Below, in pieces: positions 19,113-28,560 of a DNA stretch of 64,000 nt. Source of the DNA: Terriglobia bacterium (GTDB lineage: Bacteria; Acidobacteriota; Terriglobia; Terriglobales; Acidobacteriaceae); NCBI GenBank assembly GCA_020073215.1, contig JAIQFO010000006.1:62001-126000 (forward strand), in the 5' to 3' direction. Numbering within the stretch: position 1 is the stretch's first letter; every line of letters starts with the position of its first letter. Below the pieces are notes generated by a model. The model was not told the origin of the DNA and made no database searches. It saw only the letters and a list, made by a program, of their open reading frames with translations. Made by a program: the position numbers and the translations under genes.

Positions 19113-20504
19113 ATGGCGACACAGGCCACCAACCTAAACCTTGAAGGCAAGACTCCATCGGCCGGGGTTGTAGTGCCTCTCTGCCCGCCAGGGCAGACCG
19201 CTTCGAACTCCTCCACCGATCGCGCTGCGGGATCCACGCAAGAACCATCGCAGCCCGACGCGTTGGAGGCGTTGCTGGCGTTCGTGACACTGCACGAGCA
19301 GGTGCGCCGGAGGAAAGCCCTGGAAACTCGCCCAGCCGGAAACGATGCGGCTGTTCCCGAGGCGGAGATTGAAGGGGGAGAGCAGCTCACTCTGGAGGAA
19401 GTGCTTCAAACCATCGCAGACAGAGCCGTAGCGATCACGCGCGCGCACGGCGTGGCGATTGCGCTGGCGGAGAACGGCGAACTCGTTTTGCGGGCGGCGG
19501 CGGGCACGGTCCGGCCCGACTTGGGCGCTCGCATCGACCGTGATTCGACCTTCTCGGGCGCCTGTTTCCGCACGGCCCAGATCGTAAGTTGCGACGACAC
19601 CGCGACGGATGCACGCGTCAACCTGCGGGTGTGCCGGCGGTTGGGCGCACGCTCCATGGTCGCGGTGCCGCTGTGCGGGCGGAGGCGCGGGATTGGGGTG
19701 CTGGAAGCGTTTTCAGCCCAGCCCTTCGGATTCAACGACAGCGATGTCCGCACCCTGAGCCGGCTGGCTGAATTGCTGCTGGGAGCGCTCACGCCGGAGG
19801 ATGACTACCGCTTTGCGGAGTCCGCGGAGGCAGCAGCGGCGAAGTTGGAAGCGGCTACGAGCGCGCCCGAAGCCGTTCCCGTCGCTGAACTGGAGACTCC
19901 GGCCGAGAAGCGGAGCGGCGTGATCCGCCGGCTTGGCATGCTCATTCTGCTGGTGTGCATTGTTATCGCCTCATTCGCGGGAGGAGTCTGGTGGAAGCTG
20001 AAGCCATCGCGGTGGGCCAACCCGATGGTGCGGATGGAATCTATGGCGCCGAAGCCGGCGGGCACCGCGACGAAGGACGCGAATCCCGCCAACCTCAATC
20101 CGGGCGCGACTTCCCATGGAAGCCCGGCGGCCAATTCACCTGCCAAGCCGCGGGAATTGTCGAAGTTTCCCCTGGTCACCGGAATCCAGCATTGGTCGTC
20201 GGCGGATTCGAGTACGGTAGTTCTCAATCTTGAAGATCAGGTGCGGTATGAAGCACACCGTCTGGTCAATCCTGACCGCATCTACTTCGATCTGCACGAT
20301 ACGCTGCTGGTTTCCAACCTTGACGGAAAGTCCATCGCGGTGGGCGATGCGCTGCTCAAACGAATCCGCGTGGCCCAACCCTTTACCCGCATGACGCGCC
20401 TTGTGCTGGAGACGAAGGCCAACGCAGATTTCTCGGCGAGCTTGGAGCCGAATCCCTACCGGCTGGTGGTCGAAGTACGCAAGGCTGGGCCGAACCCTCG
20501 GTGA
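19113..20504 (+). CDS. GAF domain - transmembrane - AMIN domain protein
   Basis: 463 residues from ATG 19113 (a TTG at 19089 is an alternative). After a linker, residues ~90-230 have a GAF pattern (TLEEVLQTIADRAVAITRAHG ending with SRLAELLLGALTPED). A single transmembrane helix follows (GMLILLVCIVIASFAGGVWW, ~residues 280-300), then a Pro/Ala-rich spacer, and a C-terminal AMIN-like domain (~365-460, RIYFDLHDTLLVSNLDGK and MTRLVLETKANADFSASL). AMIN domains target envelope machines such as N-acetylmuramoyl-L-alanine amidases and secretins. The topology suggests a cytoplasmic sensor joined to a periplasmic anchor. The partner is unknown. Confidence 0.75.
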   Translation: MATQATNLNLEGKTPSAGVVVPLCPPGQTASNSSTDRAAGSTQEPSQPDALEALLAFVTLHEQVRRRKALETRPAGNDAAVPEAEIEGGEQLTLEEVLQTIADRAVAITRAHGVAIALAENGELVLRAAAGTVRPDLGARIDRDSTFSGACFRTAQIVSCDDTATDARVNLRVCRRLGARSMVAVPLCGRRRGIGVLEAFSAQPFGFNDSDVRTLSRLAELLLGALTPEDDYRFAESAEAAAAKLEAATSAPEAVPVAELETPAEKRSGVIRRLGMLILLVCIVIASFAGGVWWKLKPSRWANPMVRMESMAPKPAGTATKDANPANLNPGATSHGSPAANSPAKPRELSKFPLVTGIQHWSSADSSTVVLNLEDQVRYEAHRLVNPDRIYFDLHDTLLVSNLDGKSIAVGDALLKRIRVAQPFTRMTRLVLETKANADFSASLEPNPYRLVVEVRKAGPNPR

Positions 20505-20565
20505 AATGGCGGTTGAGTAGCCCTGATGATCCGCTTTCGAACAACGGTTGCAAAATCGCGAGGGC

Positions 20566-20736
20566 TCACAACCCCTGCACGCACTCCATGATCTCGGCCT
20601 CGGTCAGCGTGTGGTCGCTCGACTTGGCACACTTGTAGATGCGGTCCACCACCTCATCATTCATCGGCAAACCCCGGCGCTCCAACCAGAACAGGACATT
20701 GGATTTCCCGCTCATGGGGCCGATGTCGCCGGCCAT
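20566..20736 (-). pseudogene. Remnant of the C-terminus of a homocitrate/isopropylmalate synthase-family protein
   Basis: A 56-codon minus-strand frame (ATG 20736 to stop 20566) reads GDIGPMSGKSNVLFWLERRG and ends with a helical tail (DHTLTEAEIMECV). This resembles the C-terminal end of homocitrate/2-isopropylmalate synthase-family enzymes, which are normally ~400 residues or more. The catalytic TIM barrel is absent. Immediately upstream of the remnant is the short repeat core GCGTCTCTAC and then the stop of an unrelated gene, so most of the gene appears deleted, perhaps at the repeat. Confidence 0.6.
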
Positions 20737-20743
20737 CGCGTCT

Positions 20744-21094
20744 CTACGCCTTCTTCTCTTCCTTGGCGGGAAGTGTCAACCCGAACACCGAACGCTGGCC
20801 ACGGCCGGCGACGTTCACCCCACGCGGATCTTCGGGGCTGGGCAGGTAGAGCGTCTGGCAAAATTCGCAGCGATACACTTCGGCTTCCGCTCCCCAGGCT
20901 TTCTCAACGTCACCGCATTCATGTTCCAGCACGTCGGCAGCGTAGAACCAGCGCTTCAGGTGTCCGCCACAGAACTTGCCCTTATCGTTTTTCTCGTTGC
21001 AGGCGCGCTGGCCCGTCATCTTGATCTTGACCTTGTGTTTCGGAAGCTGCGGAATCGTGCTGGTGACGCCGGTTGCCGTTTCGGGGGAAGCCAT
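20744..21094 (-). CDS. Small Cys-rich putative zinc-binding protein
   Basis: 116 residues, no recognised family. Cysteines at ~32, 42, 60, 76 and 79 plus His45 and His58 (FCGGHLKRW, LEHECGD, YRCEFCQTLY) suggest a zinc ribbon with the CxxC pair near residue 76. The C-terminus is basic and ends EEKKA. It is soluble with no signal peptide. The layout resembles small zinc-ribbon proteins of unknown role found in Acidobacteriota, but no function is supported. Confidence 0.65.
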   Translation of the reverse strand: MASPETATGVTSTIPQLPKHKVKIKMTGQRACNEKNDKGKFCGGHLKRWFYAADVLEHECGDVEKAWGAEAEVYRCEFCQTLYLPSPEDPRGVNVAGRGQRSVFGLTLPAKEEKKA

Positions 21095-21345
21095 TCCATC
21101 TCCTGTGCGGCTTGGGAAAGGCCGCTTTCCGCTATTTTACTCAGCACCGGCCTTTCGACCAAGGACGCAGAGTTGCCGGTAGTGGTCTAAATTGCGTGCT
21201 CCTGGGCTGCGAACTTCAGGCTGCGAGCTTCGAACAAACCGGTTGCCAGCAGCTCGTAGCTCGCAACTGGTGGCGGCGCGGGCTGACCGGCCTTCTCATG
21301 GAAGGCGATAGCGCTCATTGAACCTGTCGTGAGTGTAAGCACGAA

Positions 21346-21762
21346 TTAACTATTTTCAGCGATATTCGGCCACTGTTTGTGTATTGCTGCCGCAAGATCA
21401 CGATCCGCCTCGGTTCCCTCTGCGATGCTCAGTTCGTACGCCTCAGTCGCGTACCGTTTGGCGAGACCGACTTGCCCATCCAGCAATAACAGCTGTGCAA
21501 AATTGTAAACAGCGAAACGATAGTCCTTGGCATACGGAAGCGCCTGTTCGGTGTAGCGTATTTCGCGGCGACGGTCTCCCATGAAGTGAGCCAAAACGGC
21601 GGCATGACGGCATATGATTTTGATCCACAGGCTGCGATTTTCCTGTGTCGCTTCGGCAAGGGTGCTGTCCAGAACGCCGAGTGCTTGCTCGATTTCCCCG
21701 GTTTTTGCAAGCTCCACACTTTGTTGCATCGCCTGTCGCCCGCGTTCCCATGGACCTTCCAC
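21346..21762 (-). CDS. Small TPR-like protein
   Basis: 138 residues from a GTG at 21762 with GGGAG about seven bases upstream; the frame is open to 21825. The sequence is helical with TPR-like periodicity (QQSVELAKTGEIEQALGVLD; RYTEQALPYAKDYRFAVYNF; AKRYATEAYELSIAEGTEAD). It is soluble and likely a scaffold or adaptor. No specific partner can be named. Confidence 0.65.
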   Translation of the reverse strand: MEGPWERGRQAMQQSVELAKTGEIEQALGVLDSTLAEATQENRSLWIKIICRHAAVLAHFMGDRRREIRYTEQALPYAKDYRFAVYNFAQLLLLDGQVGLAKRYATEAYELSIAEGTEADRDLAAAIHKQWPNIAENS

Positions 21763-21948
21763 TGCTTTGCTCCCAGACCTCACACTCCGAGCATAGCACC
21801 GCTGAAAAACGATTCGTGCTCGCACCGTGGCTGAACAGCGAAAACAGAAACAAATCGTCTACTCGCGGTTATGCTGGGCATGATTGATGAATCGGCGTCT
21901 GCACCAAATATCGGATACTGATCTAACGTCGCCTTGCTACAAAACACC

Positions 21949-22425
21949 CTAGTCAAATTCCTTGCGCGGGGCCGCCTGGTCCGCGCCGACGCGTCCCAAG
22001 GTGATTTCGGCGACGTAATAGTTTTCGCCCCTGATCGGGACGCCGGCCATCCGCCGCAACATTGCGATCTGGCCGATGTGGGTGAGCGCGTCTGCGAGCG
22101 CGCTCTGAAACAATTTTTCGGCGGAAACTTGCAGCGGCTTTTCCGACGCGAGGTAGTCGTCGAACTTTTTCACGGCGGTGAAAAAGCGCTCGCAATCTTT
22201 TTCCCACGCGAGCGGAGAGGAGTCGTGCCACTCGCGGCGGCCTTCGGACATGGCGAGGCCCCAGTCCATCAGGTCGCCGACGTGCGCGAGAATTTTCGCC
22301 GGCGTGCGCGAGGTTTCGGCGGGGCGGTAGTCGGCAAAGTTAGGCCCAGCGTTGCGGATGGCTTTCGCTCCACGATAGGCGATGGTCGCGAGGATGTGGC
22401 GCAGAAAGGTGCGGGAGTCGCTCAT
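21949..22425 (-). CDS. DinB-like protein
   Basis: 158 residues without signal peptide. The helical bundle has DinB-type metal-ligand positions: AKILAHVGDLMDWGL (His near residue 48) and ALADALTHIGQIAMLRRMAG (His near residue 116). Members include mycothiol- and bacillithiol-dependent transferases, but many are uncharacterised. Unlike the DinB-like protein at 6719-7291 it lacks a signal peptide, so it would act in the cytoplasm. Confidence 0.82.
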   Translation of the reverse strand: MSDSRTFLRHILATIAYRGAKAIRNAGPNFADYRPAETSRTPAKILAHVGDLMDWGLAMSEGRREWHDSSPLAWEKDCERFFTAVKKFDDYLASEKPLQVSAEKLFQSALADALTHIGQIAMLRRMAGVPIRGENYYVAEITLGRVGADQAAPRKEFD

Positions 22426-22455
22426 GATTGCTGCACTTTCTCGATGATTGGCTAA

Positions 22456-22537
22456 TTGTCATCCTGAGCGAAGCGAAGGACCTGCTGTCTCTTGCACTGA
22501 CAAGAAAGCAGGTCCTTCGCTTCGCTCAGGATGACAA
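22456..22537. repeat. 31-bp perfect inverted repeat (GTCATCCTGAGC family), copy 1
   Basis: Arms at 22456-22486 and 22507-22537 are perfect reverse complements separated by 20 bases. The core GTCATCCTGAGCGAAGCGAA recurs at 24196-24276, on the other side of the aldehyde dehydrogenase gene. Confidence 0.9.
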
Positions 22538-22561
22538 ACATTTTAGGGACCTTTCCAGTGC

Positions 22562-24133
22562 TTACAGTTTTTTTCGCCACAGCGCTCCGGCCGAGCGCAC
22601 TCCTGCGATCAGTTTTTCTCGCAGCGGGCGCGCAAACAGCAGGTCGAGGAAGCTTTCCATCTCGGCCGCGAATCCTCCACCGTAGCCGAACCACCAGATT
22701 TTTTTCATGCGCGGAAGCAGGTCACTGTCGACGTACTTCACGCGCACCATTTCATCCAGGCCCCAGCGGCCATGCGTGCGCCCGAGGCCACTTGACTTCA
22801 CGCCGCCGTGGGGAGCCTCGCTGATGCTGAAACACGACACGGCGTCGTTCACCATCACGGTGCCGGCATTGATCTGCCGCGCCAGGTGTTCGCCGCGGGC
22901 GCGATCGCGCGTCCAAATACTGGCCGCCAATCCGTAGTCGGAATCGTTGGCCAGGCGCACGGCCTCGCCATCGTCACCGAATGGCATAATCGGCAGCAGC
23001 GGGCCAAAAGTCTCTTCTCGCATCACGCGCATGGTGCGATCGACGTCGGCCAAGACAGTGGGCGCAAAAAATGTGGGACCGATTTCGTGCAATCGGGCCC
23101 CCCCGGCGAGCACACGGGCGCCGCGCTGCTTCGCGTCTTCAACCTGCGATTCCACCACACGCACCTGGCGTTCGTGGATCAAGGGGCCGATTTCGGTGGA
23201 CGGATCCATGCCATTGCCGACGCGCAACTTGCGCGCCTTCTCGCAGCAAGCATCGAGGAAAGCGGGATACAAACTCCGATGTACGTAACAGAGTTCGACC
23301 GACAGGCAGGCCTGGCCCGCGTTCACGAACGCTCCCCAGACGGCGCCGCTCGATGCCACATCGACATCGGCGTCTTCGAGCACGAGCATGGGGTCCTTGC
23401 CGCCGAGTTCGAGCACCACCGGAAGCAGGCGTTCAGCGGCGATCTGTGCGATGCGCCGGCCGGTGGCGACGCTTCCCGTAAAGACCAGTTTGTCAATTTC
23501 GCTTCCCACCAGCGCCGCTCCGGTCGCGCCTTCGCCGGGGAGAACCTGAAAGATATCGTCGGGAACTCCGGCCTCGCGCAGAAGCGCCCGCAGTTCAAGC
23601 GCAATCAGTGGCGTCAACTCGGAGGGCTTAAGTACCACGGCATTTCCGACCACCAGCGCCGCCAAGGCCTCACTCGCCGGAATCGAGAAAGGATAATTCC
23701 AGGGCGAGATGATTCCGACGACCCCATACGGCTCGTGCAGAATGCGGCCGGACTTGGCTTTGAGCGCGGGATTTCCGTGCGGCAGCTTTACTTCACGCAG
23801 GATCGCAAAAGCGTTGTTGATGAGGAATCGCGCCGCGTCGAGCACAACCAGAACTTCGGTGACGAGCGCTTCTGCCACGGGCTTGCCTGCTTCCTGCGTG
23901 ATGTGCCGCGCGACGTCAGCTTTGCGCGCGAGAAGAATCTGCTGGAAGCGGCGCAACACCTGAATGCGATGGCGGATGCCACAGGCGTTCCAATCCGGCT
24001 GTGCGGCGCGGGCGCGGGCCACGGCGGCGCGCACTTCCGTCGGTCCGGCGCCATCCAGTTCGCCCAGAACTTCACCGGTCGCCGGGTTCACGGAGGCGAT
24101 GCGGGAGACGGCGAATTCGATATTAGTGGCCAT
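22562..24133 (-). CDS. Aldehyde dehydrogenase family protein
   Basis: 523 residues, slightly longer than the ~480 typical of the family. It is an NAD(P)-dependent oxidation of an aldehyde to an acid. Catalytic Glu lies in LELGGKDPMLV and the nucleophile Cys in FVNAGQACLSVELC (~residue 290). WNYPFSIPASEALAALVVGN and GFVFTGSV-like LVFTGSVATGRR stretches mark the nucleotide-binding fold. The C-terminal ~50 residues extend beyond the usual end. The substrate cannot be read; succinate-semialdehyde-type and long-chain aldehydes are possible. The gene is bracketed by two copies of one inverted repeat. Confidence 0.88.
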   Translation of the reverse strand: MATNIEFAVSRIASVNPATGEVLGELDGAGPTEVRAAVARARAAQPDWNACGIRHRIQVLRRFQQILLARKADVARHITQEAGKPVAEALVTEVLVVLDAARFLINNAFAILREVKLPHGNPALKAKSGRILHEPYGVVGIISPWNYPFSIPASEALAALVVGNAVVLKPSELTPLIALELRALLREAGVPDDIFQVLPGEGATGAALVGSEIDKLVFTGSVATGRRIAQIAAERLLPVVLELGGKDPMLVLEDADVDVASSGAVWGAFVNAGQACLSVELCYVHRSLYPAFLDACCEKARKLRVGNGMDPSTEIGPLIHERQVRVVESQVEDAKQRGARVLAGGARLHEIGPTFFAPTVLADVDRTMRVMREETFGPLLPIMPFGDDGEAVRLANDSDYGLAASIWTRDRARGEHLARQINAGTVMVNDAVSCFSISEAPHGGVKSSGLGRTHGRWGLDEMVRVKYVDSDLLPRMKKIWWFGYGGGFAAEMESFLDLLFARPLREKLIAGVRSAGALWRKKL

Positions 24134-24195
24134 CTGCGAAGAAGTTTACGCGGGAGGGGACGGGCGCGCCAGAGCCTTCATGTTCACCTAATGAT

Positions 24196-24276
24196 TTGTC
24201 ATCCTGAGCGTAGCGAAGGACCTGCTTTCTCCTGCACTGGCAAGAAGCAGGTCCTTCGCTTCGCTCAGGATGACAA
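24196..24276. repeat. Inverted repeat (GTCATCCTGAGC family), copy 2
   Basis: Arms at 24196-24226 and 24246-24276, with a single mismatch in the left arm. It is the same element as at 22456-22537, in the same arrangement, and lies on the opposite side of the aldehyde dehydrogenase gene. Confidence 0.9.
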
Positions 24277-24307
24277 TTGATAGGCGAAAGCTTCGCTGCA
24301 GTTCGCG

Positions 24308-25075
24308 TTAATATTCCACCCTGACCAAATACAGCCCGCTGGCGGGCGCGGTAGGCCCGGCCGCCGTGCGCTCGCGTGCTTCGAGAATGCGCCGAAAATC
24401 TTCCAGGGTCACGCTTCCCTTCCCCGTCAACATGAAGGTACCCACCAAATTACGCACCATATGATGAAGGAATCCGCTGCCGCACACCGTGTAGACAAGT
24501 TCCTCGCCTTCACGCGTCCAGATGGAGGAGAAGATTGTCCGCAGGTTCGTGGTGTGAGTATTCTCCCCGGCTGCCATTCGCTCCACGCGCTCCGGGTCGA
24601 CCGCCGCGAACGACGTGAAATCGTGTTCGCCGACGACCATGCTAGCGGCTGCGATCATTGCCGATTCCTCCAGCGGATACGGGTAATGCCACACATAGCG
24701 CGCCAAAAACGGTGGACAGATCGCACCTCGGTGAATGCGATAGCGATACGTCTTGGCGCGCGCCGACTTGCGTGCGTGGAATTCAGGCGCGGCCTCGGTC
24801 ACCTCGAGCACACGGATCGCCGGCGGCAGAATGTCATTGAGCGCCCGCACCCAGTTTTCCGCAGGAATTGCCGACGCGGTCCGAAAACTCGCCACCTGCG
24901 CCAGTGCGTGCACGCCCGCGTCGGTACGGCCGGAGCCCTGGGGCAGTACATTTTCCGCGGTCAACCGTCCAATGGCTGAGGCCAGCGTGCCTTGTACGGT
25001 CATCCGGCCGGGCTGCACCTGCCAGCCGGCGAAGTCCGCGCCGTCATACGAGAGGATCAGTTTGAGATTGCGCAC
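24308..25075 (-). CDS. truA: tRNA pseudouridine(38-40) synthase
   Basis: 255 residues, near the usual ~260. It isomerises uridines 38-40 in the anticodon stem of many tRNAs. The catalytic aspartate is in GSGRTDAGVHALAQV (~residue 51), and YDGADFAGWQVQPG at the N-terminus is the TruA signature. The start is GTG at 25075. It stands alone between an intergenic repeat and a divergent efflux gene. Confidence 0.95.
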   Translation of the reverse strand: MRNLKLILSYDGADFAGWQVQPGRMTVQGTLASAIGRLTAENVLPQGSGRTDAGVHALAQVASFRTASAIPAENWVRALNDILPPAIRVLEVTEAAPEFHARKSARAKTYRYRIHRGAICPPFLARYVWHYPYPLEESAMIAAASMVVGEHDFTSFAAVDPERVERMAAGENTHTTNLRTIFSSIWTREGEELVYTVCGSGFLHHMVRNLVGTFMLTGKGSVTLEDFRRILEARERTAAGPTAPASGLYLVRVEY

Positions 25076-25391
25076 GTTCTTTTTCGAGTCCTGGACGGCC
25101 TGAGCATCATCGTTAGTATTTACAAAGTTTTACGGCCGCAGTCACCGAGTGTGCGGCGGCGCGTCAGCTATACTATTTCACTTACGATCACTTTTACTTG
25201 CAAATGAAGAAGATTGCCTTTTCTCCGGTTTGGCAACGAGAGACCTGCACCGGAAAGATTACAAGGAACTCTTGCCCGTCGTTCTACGTAGTAGCAGTGT
25301 GTTAGCAAGAATGCGTACCACTACGTCCTCATGAACCTAAGCGCTTGAGTGTGATCACTCTAGTTTAGTGTGACCAATGGAGATGATGCGA

Positions 25392-27473
25392 ATGCAACGT
25401 TCTACAGTGTTTCCTGCGTTTCAGCAGGTTGCCACCCTTTTTATTGCCGCCGTCTTCTTTGCCGTAATCATGGCACCTGCCGCGGGGGCGCAGGATGCTG
25501 CGTCCGTGCCCAGCGCGCCGTCGGCGCAGATGCAGACCCAGAAGGCCGTGCCATCAAAACCGCAGCCGTTTGACGTGAAGCAGTACGCGAACCCGCAATC
25601 CCAGTTTCCCAACCCGCTTAGCCCGTACAAGGCGCGCCGTATAGCGCCGCCGAACCTGGCCAACACACCGCGCATCGACCAGCTTATGCGCGACGGCAAG
25701 CTTTATATTTCGATGAACGACGCAGTCGCACTAGCGCTGGAAAACAACCTTGACATCGCGATCGCTCGCTATAACCTGAACATCGCCGACACGGATGTTT
25801 GGCGCGCCAAGGCTGGCTTCAACACCATTCTCGGCGTCAACAGCGGCGTCGTGCAGAATACCCCGGGCGGCGGCGTAGGCGGACTCGGCGCACAGGTTGG
25901 CTCGGGCACGGGCGGAACGTCGGTCGCGGCAGGTGGCGCCGGTGCTGGGTCGAGCGGCTTGGTGCAATCCACTCTGGGCAGCGGCCCGCTCATCACCAGC
26001 TTCGACCCTATATTCACGAGCACGTTTCAACTGGATCAGAACCGTACTCAAACGGTGAGTCCATTCTCTGCCCCTTTTACGGATAGTCACACGGCCACCT
26101 GGGATTTTGGATACCAGCAAGGGTTCCATTGGGGCACGAATCTTTCCGTCGGATTCAACAACACCCGGGGCACGGCAAGTCCGCTCTCGATTTATCAAGC
26201 GTTCGAGACCCAATTCAACTCGAATTTTCGCGCTCAAGTCACACAACACTTGTTGCAAGGCTTCGGATTCGCGGCCAATACCCGTTTCATCCAAATCGCC
26301 AAGAACGACCGCGAACTCTCGGACGTAGCCTTCCGCCTGCAAATCACAACCACCGTCGACCAGATCGAAAACATGTATTGGGATTTGGTGTTCGCCTACG
26401 AGAACGTCAGGGTTCAGCAGGAGCAGTTAGCTTTCGCACAGAAAACCCTCTCTGACAATCAGAAGCAGGTGGAAATTGGGACCCTCGCACCAATCGAAGT
26501 GGTTCGGGCGCAGAGCACGGTCGCCACTAACCAACAAACTCTGACCGTGGCGCTGACCAATCTCCAACTGCAGCAACTGCTCATGAAGAATGCGCTCAGC
26601 CGCACGCTGGTCGACCCGGTACTGGCGGATGCCGAAGTCATTCCTACTTCAACCATGGAATTGCCCGCTCAGGAACCGGTTGTTCCTATCCAGGACTTGG
26701 TGAATGATGCACTCGCTCATCGCCCGGAGTTGGCGGAATCACGTATCAACCTTTCCAATACCGCGATCAGCAACAAGGCCATTCGCAGTTCCCTGTTGCC
26801 GAGTCTGGACGCGTTCGCCTATTACCAAGGGACCGGGTTGGGAGGCACCCTGAACCCGAGCTACCTATGTACGACGGACCCAACGAAATGCACTGGCCAA
26901 GTGAGTCCCGCTACCTCTTATTCCGGTGCGCTCGGTCAACTGGGCGATTCAACTGCTCCCGACAAAGGAGTAGGCTTGACGCTCAGCATTCCGCTTCGCA
27001 ACCGTGCGGCGCAATCCATACAGGTACGCGGGGAATTGGAATACCGGCAATCGCAGTTGCTGTTGCAGCAGACCGAGAACAAGGTGCGCATCGAGGTGCG
27101 CAACGCGCAATTTGGCGTTCAGCAGAATCGCGCCAGCGTGGCTTCCGCGCAGGCCGCCGTCGACCTGGCGCGCCAGTCGCTTGACGCTGAACAAAAGAAG
27201 TACGCACTCGGCGCATCCACCTCAACTCTGGTGCTGCAGAACCAGGCACTCCTGACCCAGGCGGAGGTGACCCTCGTCTCCGCCAAGGCGGCGTACGAAA
27301 AGGCGGAGATTGAACTGGATCGCGCCATCGGTCTGCTGCTCGACCACGCCGGCATCGTGATCGCTGACGCGGAGCGGGGCGAGGTCACACACGCGCCGAA
27401 CATTCCGCACGTGGTGGCGCGGCCAGCAGACCAACCTGCGCCGACGAACCCTCCGGCCCAACCGCAACAGTAG
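25392..27473 (+). CDS. TolC-family outer-membrane efflux protein
   Basis: 693 residues. The ATG at 25392 (GGAG nine bases upstream) gives a signal peptide ending near AGAQD; an in-frame ATG lies at 25377. Two outer-membrane-efflux repeats are seen as long helical segments (ALENNLDIAIARYNLNIADT and, near the C-terminus, KAAYEKAEIELDRAIGLLLD). A ~60-residue Gly-rich insertion (~residues 155-200, GGGVGGLGAQ) lies in the first repeat, making it longer than E. coli TolC (~470). Such proteins form the outer channel of tripartite exporters; no pump or periplasmic adaptor gene is adjacent. Confidence 0.88.
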   Translation: MQRSTVFPAFQQVATLFIAAVFFAVIMAPAAGAQDAASVPSAPSAQMQTQKAVPSKPQPFDVKQYANPQSQFPNPLSPYKARRIAPPNLANTPRIDQLMRDGKLYISMNDAVALALENNLDIAIARYNLNIADTDVWRAKAGFNTILGVNSGVVQNTPGGGVGGLGAQVGSGTGGTSVAAGGAGAGSSGLVQSTLGSGPLITSFDPIFTSTFQLDQNRTQTVSPFSAPFTDSHTATWDFGYQQGFHWGTNLSVGFNNTRGTASPLSIYQAFETQFNSNFRAQVTQHLLQGFGFAANTRFIQIAKNDRELSDVAFRLQITTTVDQIENMYWDLVFAYENVRVQQEQLAFAQKTLSDNQKQVEIGTLAPIEVVRAQSTVATNQQTLTVALTNLQLQQLLMKNALSRTLVDPVLADAEVIPTSTMELPAQEPVVPIQDLVNDALAHRPELAESRINLSNTAISNKAIRSSLLPSLDAFAYYQGTGLGGTLNPSYLCTTDPTKCTGQVSPATSYSGALGQLGDSTAPDKGVGLTLSIPLRNRAAQSIQVRGELEYRQSQLLLQQTENKVRIEVRNAQFGVQQNRASVASAQAAVDLARQSLDAEQKKYALGASTSTLVLQNQALLTQAEVTLVSAKAAYEKAEIELDRAIGLLLDHAGIVIADAERGEVTHAPNIPHVVARPADQPAPTNPPAQPQQ

Positions 27474-27699
27474 AGCTGAAACCTATCGGCAGTGGAGCGC
27501 CGGGCGTCCCCGTCCGGCGTTTCCCTTTTACAGCGTTTTTCTTTTGCCGCACGCCGTCTCTCGCGTATCCTCTCTGCGTGGAGCTCTCGATCATTGGCAA
27601 CGCGAGTGCGGAGCAGGCTGGTGTGGGGACGGGCGCCCTCGCCCGTCCAAGCCGAGCAACGCTCGGCAGGCCCTTGGACCGCAGCGGCAGGAGTTCGGT

Positions 27700-28560
27700 G
27701 TGATCCTCTCGGTGGTCGTCATCACCCACAACGAAGAGGCCAACGTCGGACGCACCCTAGCCAGCGTGCAACCGCTCGTTGCCGACGGCAAAGGCGAAAT
27801 CATCGTCGTCGACTCGGGCTCGACCGACCGCACCGTCGAGATCGCAAAATCTTTCGGGGCGAAAGTCTTCATTGAAGAATGGAAGGGCTACGCCGCGCAG
27901 AAAAACTCGGCGATCGACAAGGCAACAGGCGATTGGATTCTGAGTTTGGATGCGGATGAGGAGTTGGAGCCAGATCTCGCCGCTGAGCTCTCGATCCACC
28001 AAGCGATCAGTACCGCCAATCCGGCGGACCGTTCCCGCGACTGGTGCCTCACGATGGAGCAAGCATCCGCTGGATCGAGAAATCTCGACAAGATCAAAGG
28101 TCCGCCAACCGGCTATTGGATCCCTCGCAAGAATCACGTTCTCGGCCGCTGGATCCAATACGGTGGCTTCTGGCCTGATCCGAAGCTGCGTCTCTTTCGT
28201 CGTGGCGCAGGCTCTTTCGAAGACCGCGCGGTTCATGAGGATGTTCGGCTCGATGGCCCCAGTGGTAAGCTCCGTGGCGCCCTCCTCCACCACTCCTACC
28301 CCACCCTCGCCGACTACATCGACCACATGAACCGCTACTCCTCGCTCGGCGCGGAGATGGCGTTCGCCAAAGGCCGCCCTGGCTTTAGCCTGTTCAACAT
28401 CGTCGCGCGCCCGGTCGCGACGTTCATCTACAACTATTTCTTCCGGCTTGGATTTCTCGACGGCCGCGAAGGTCTGCTCCTGCACCTCTATCACGCCGCC
28501 TACGTTTCATGGAAATACGCGAAAGCGTGGGAGTTCGCGCGCAAGAACGAACCAACGTAG
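27700..28560 (+). CDS. Glycosyltransferase family 2 (WaaE/KdtX-like)
   Basis: 286 residues from a GTG at 27700, preceded by AGGAG at seven bases. The N-terminus is classic GT-A: LSVVVITHNEEANVGRTL, then VVDSGSTDRTVEIAKSFGA, and the DxD-like LSLDADEEL (~residue 83). The HEDVRLDG segment and a C-terminal YNYFFRLGFLDGREG region match LPS-core WaaE/KdtX-type transferases. It probably adds a sugar to a lipopolysaccharide or glycan from a nucleotide-sugar donor. Its stop codon lies within an intergenic repeat. Confidence 0.88.
   Translation: MILSVVVITHNEEANVGRTLASVQPLVADGKGEIIVVDSGSTDRTVEIAKSFGAKVFIEEWKGYAAQKNSAIDKATGDWILSLDADEELEPDLAAELSIHQAISTANPADRSRDWCLTMEQASAGSRNLDKIKGPPTGYWIPRKNHVLGRWIQYGGFWPDPKLRLFRRGAGSFEDRAVHEDVRLDGPSGKLRGALLHHSYPTLADYIDHMNRYSSLGAEMAFAKGRPGFSLFNIVARPVATFIYNYFFRLGFLDGREGLLLHLYHAAYVSWKYAKAWEFARKNEPT

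Noticed and set aside
22456..24276. Composite transposon around the aldehyde dehydrogenase
   Set aside because: The flanking palindromes carry no transposase or target-site duplication that I can see.
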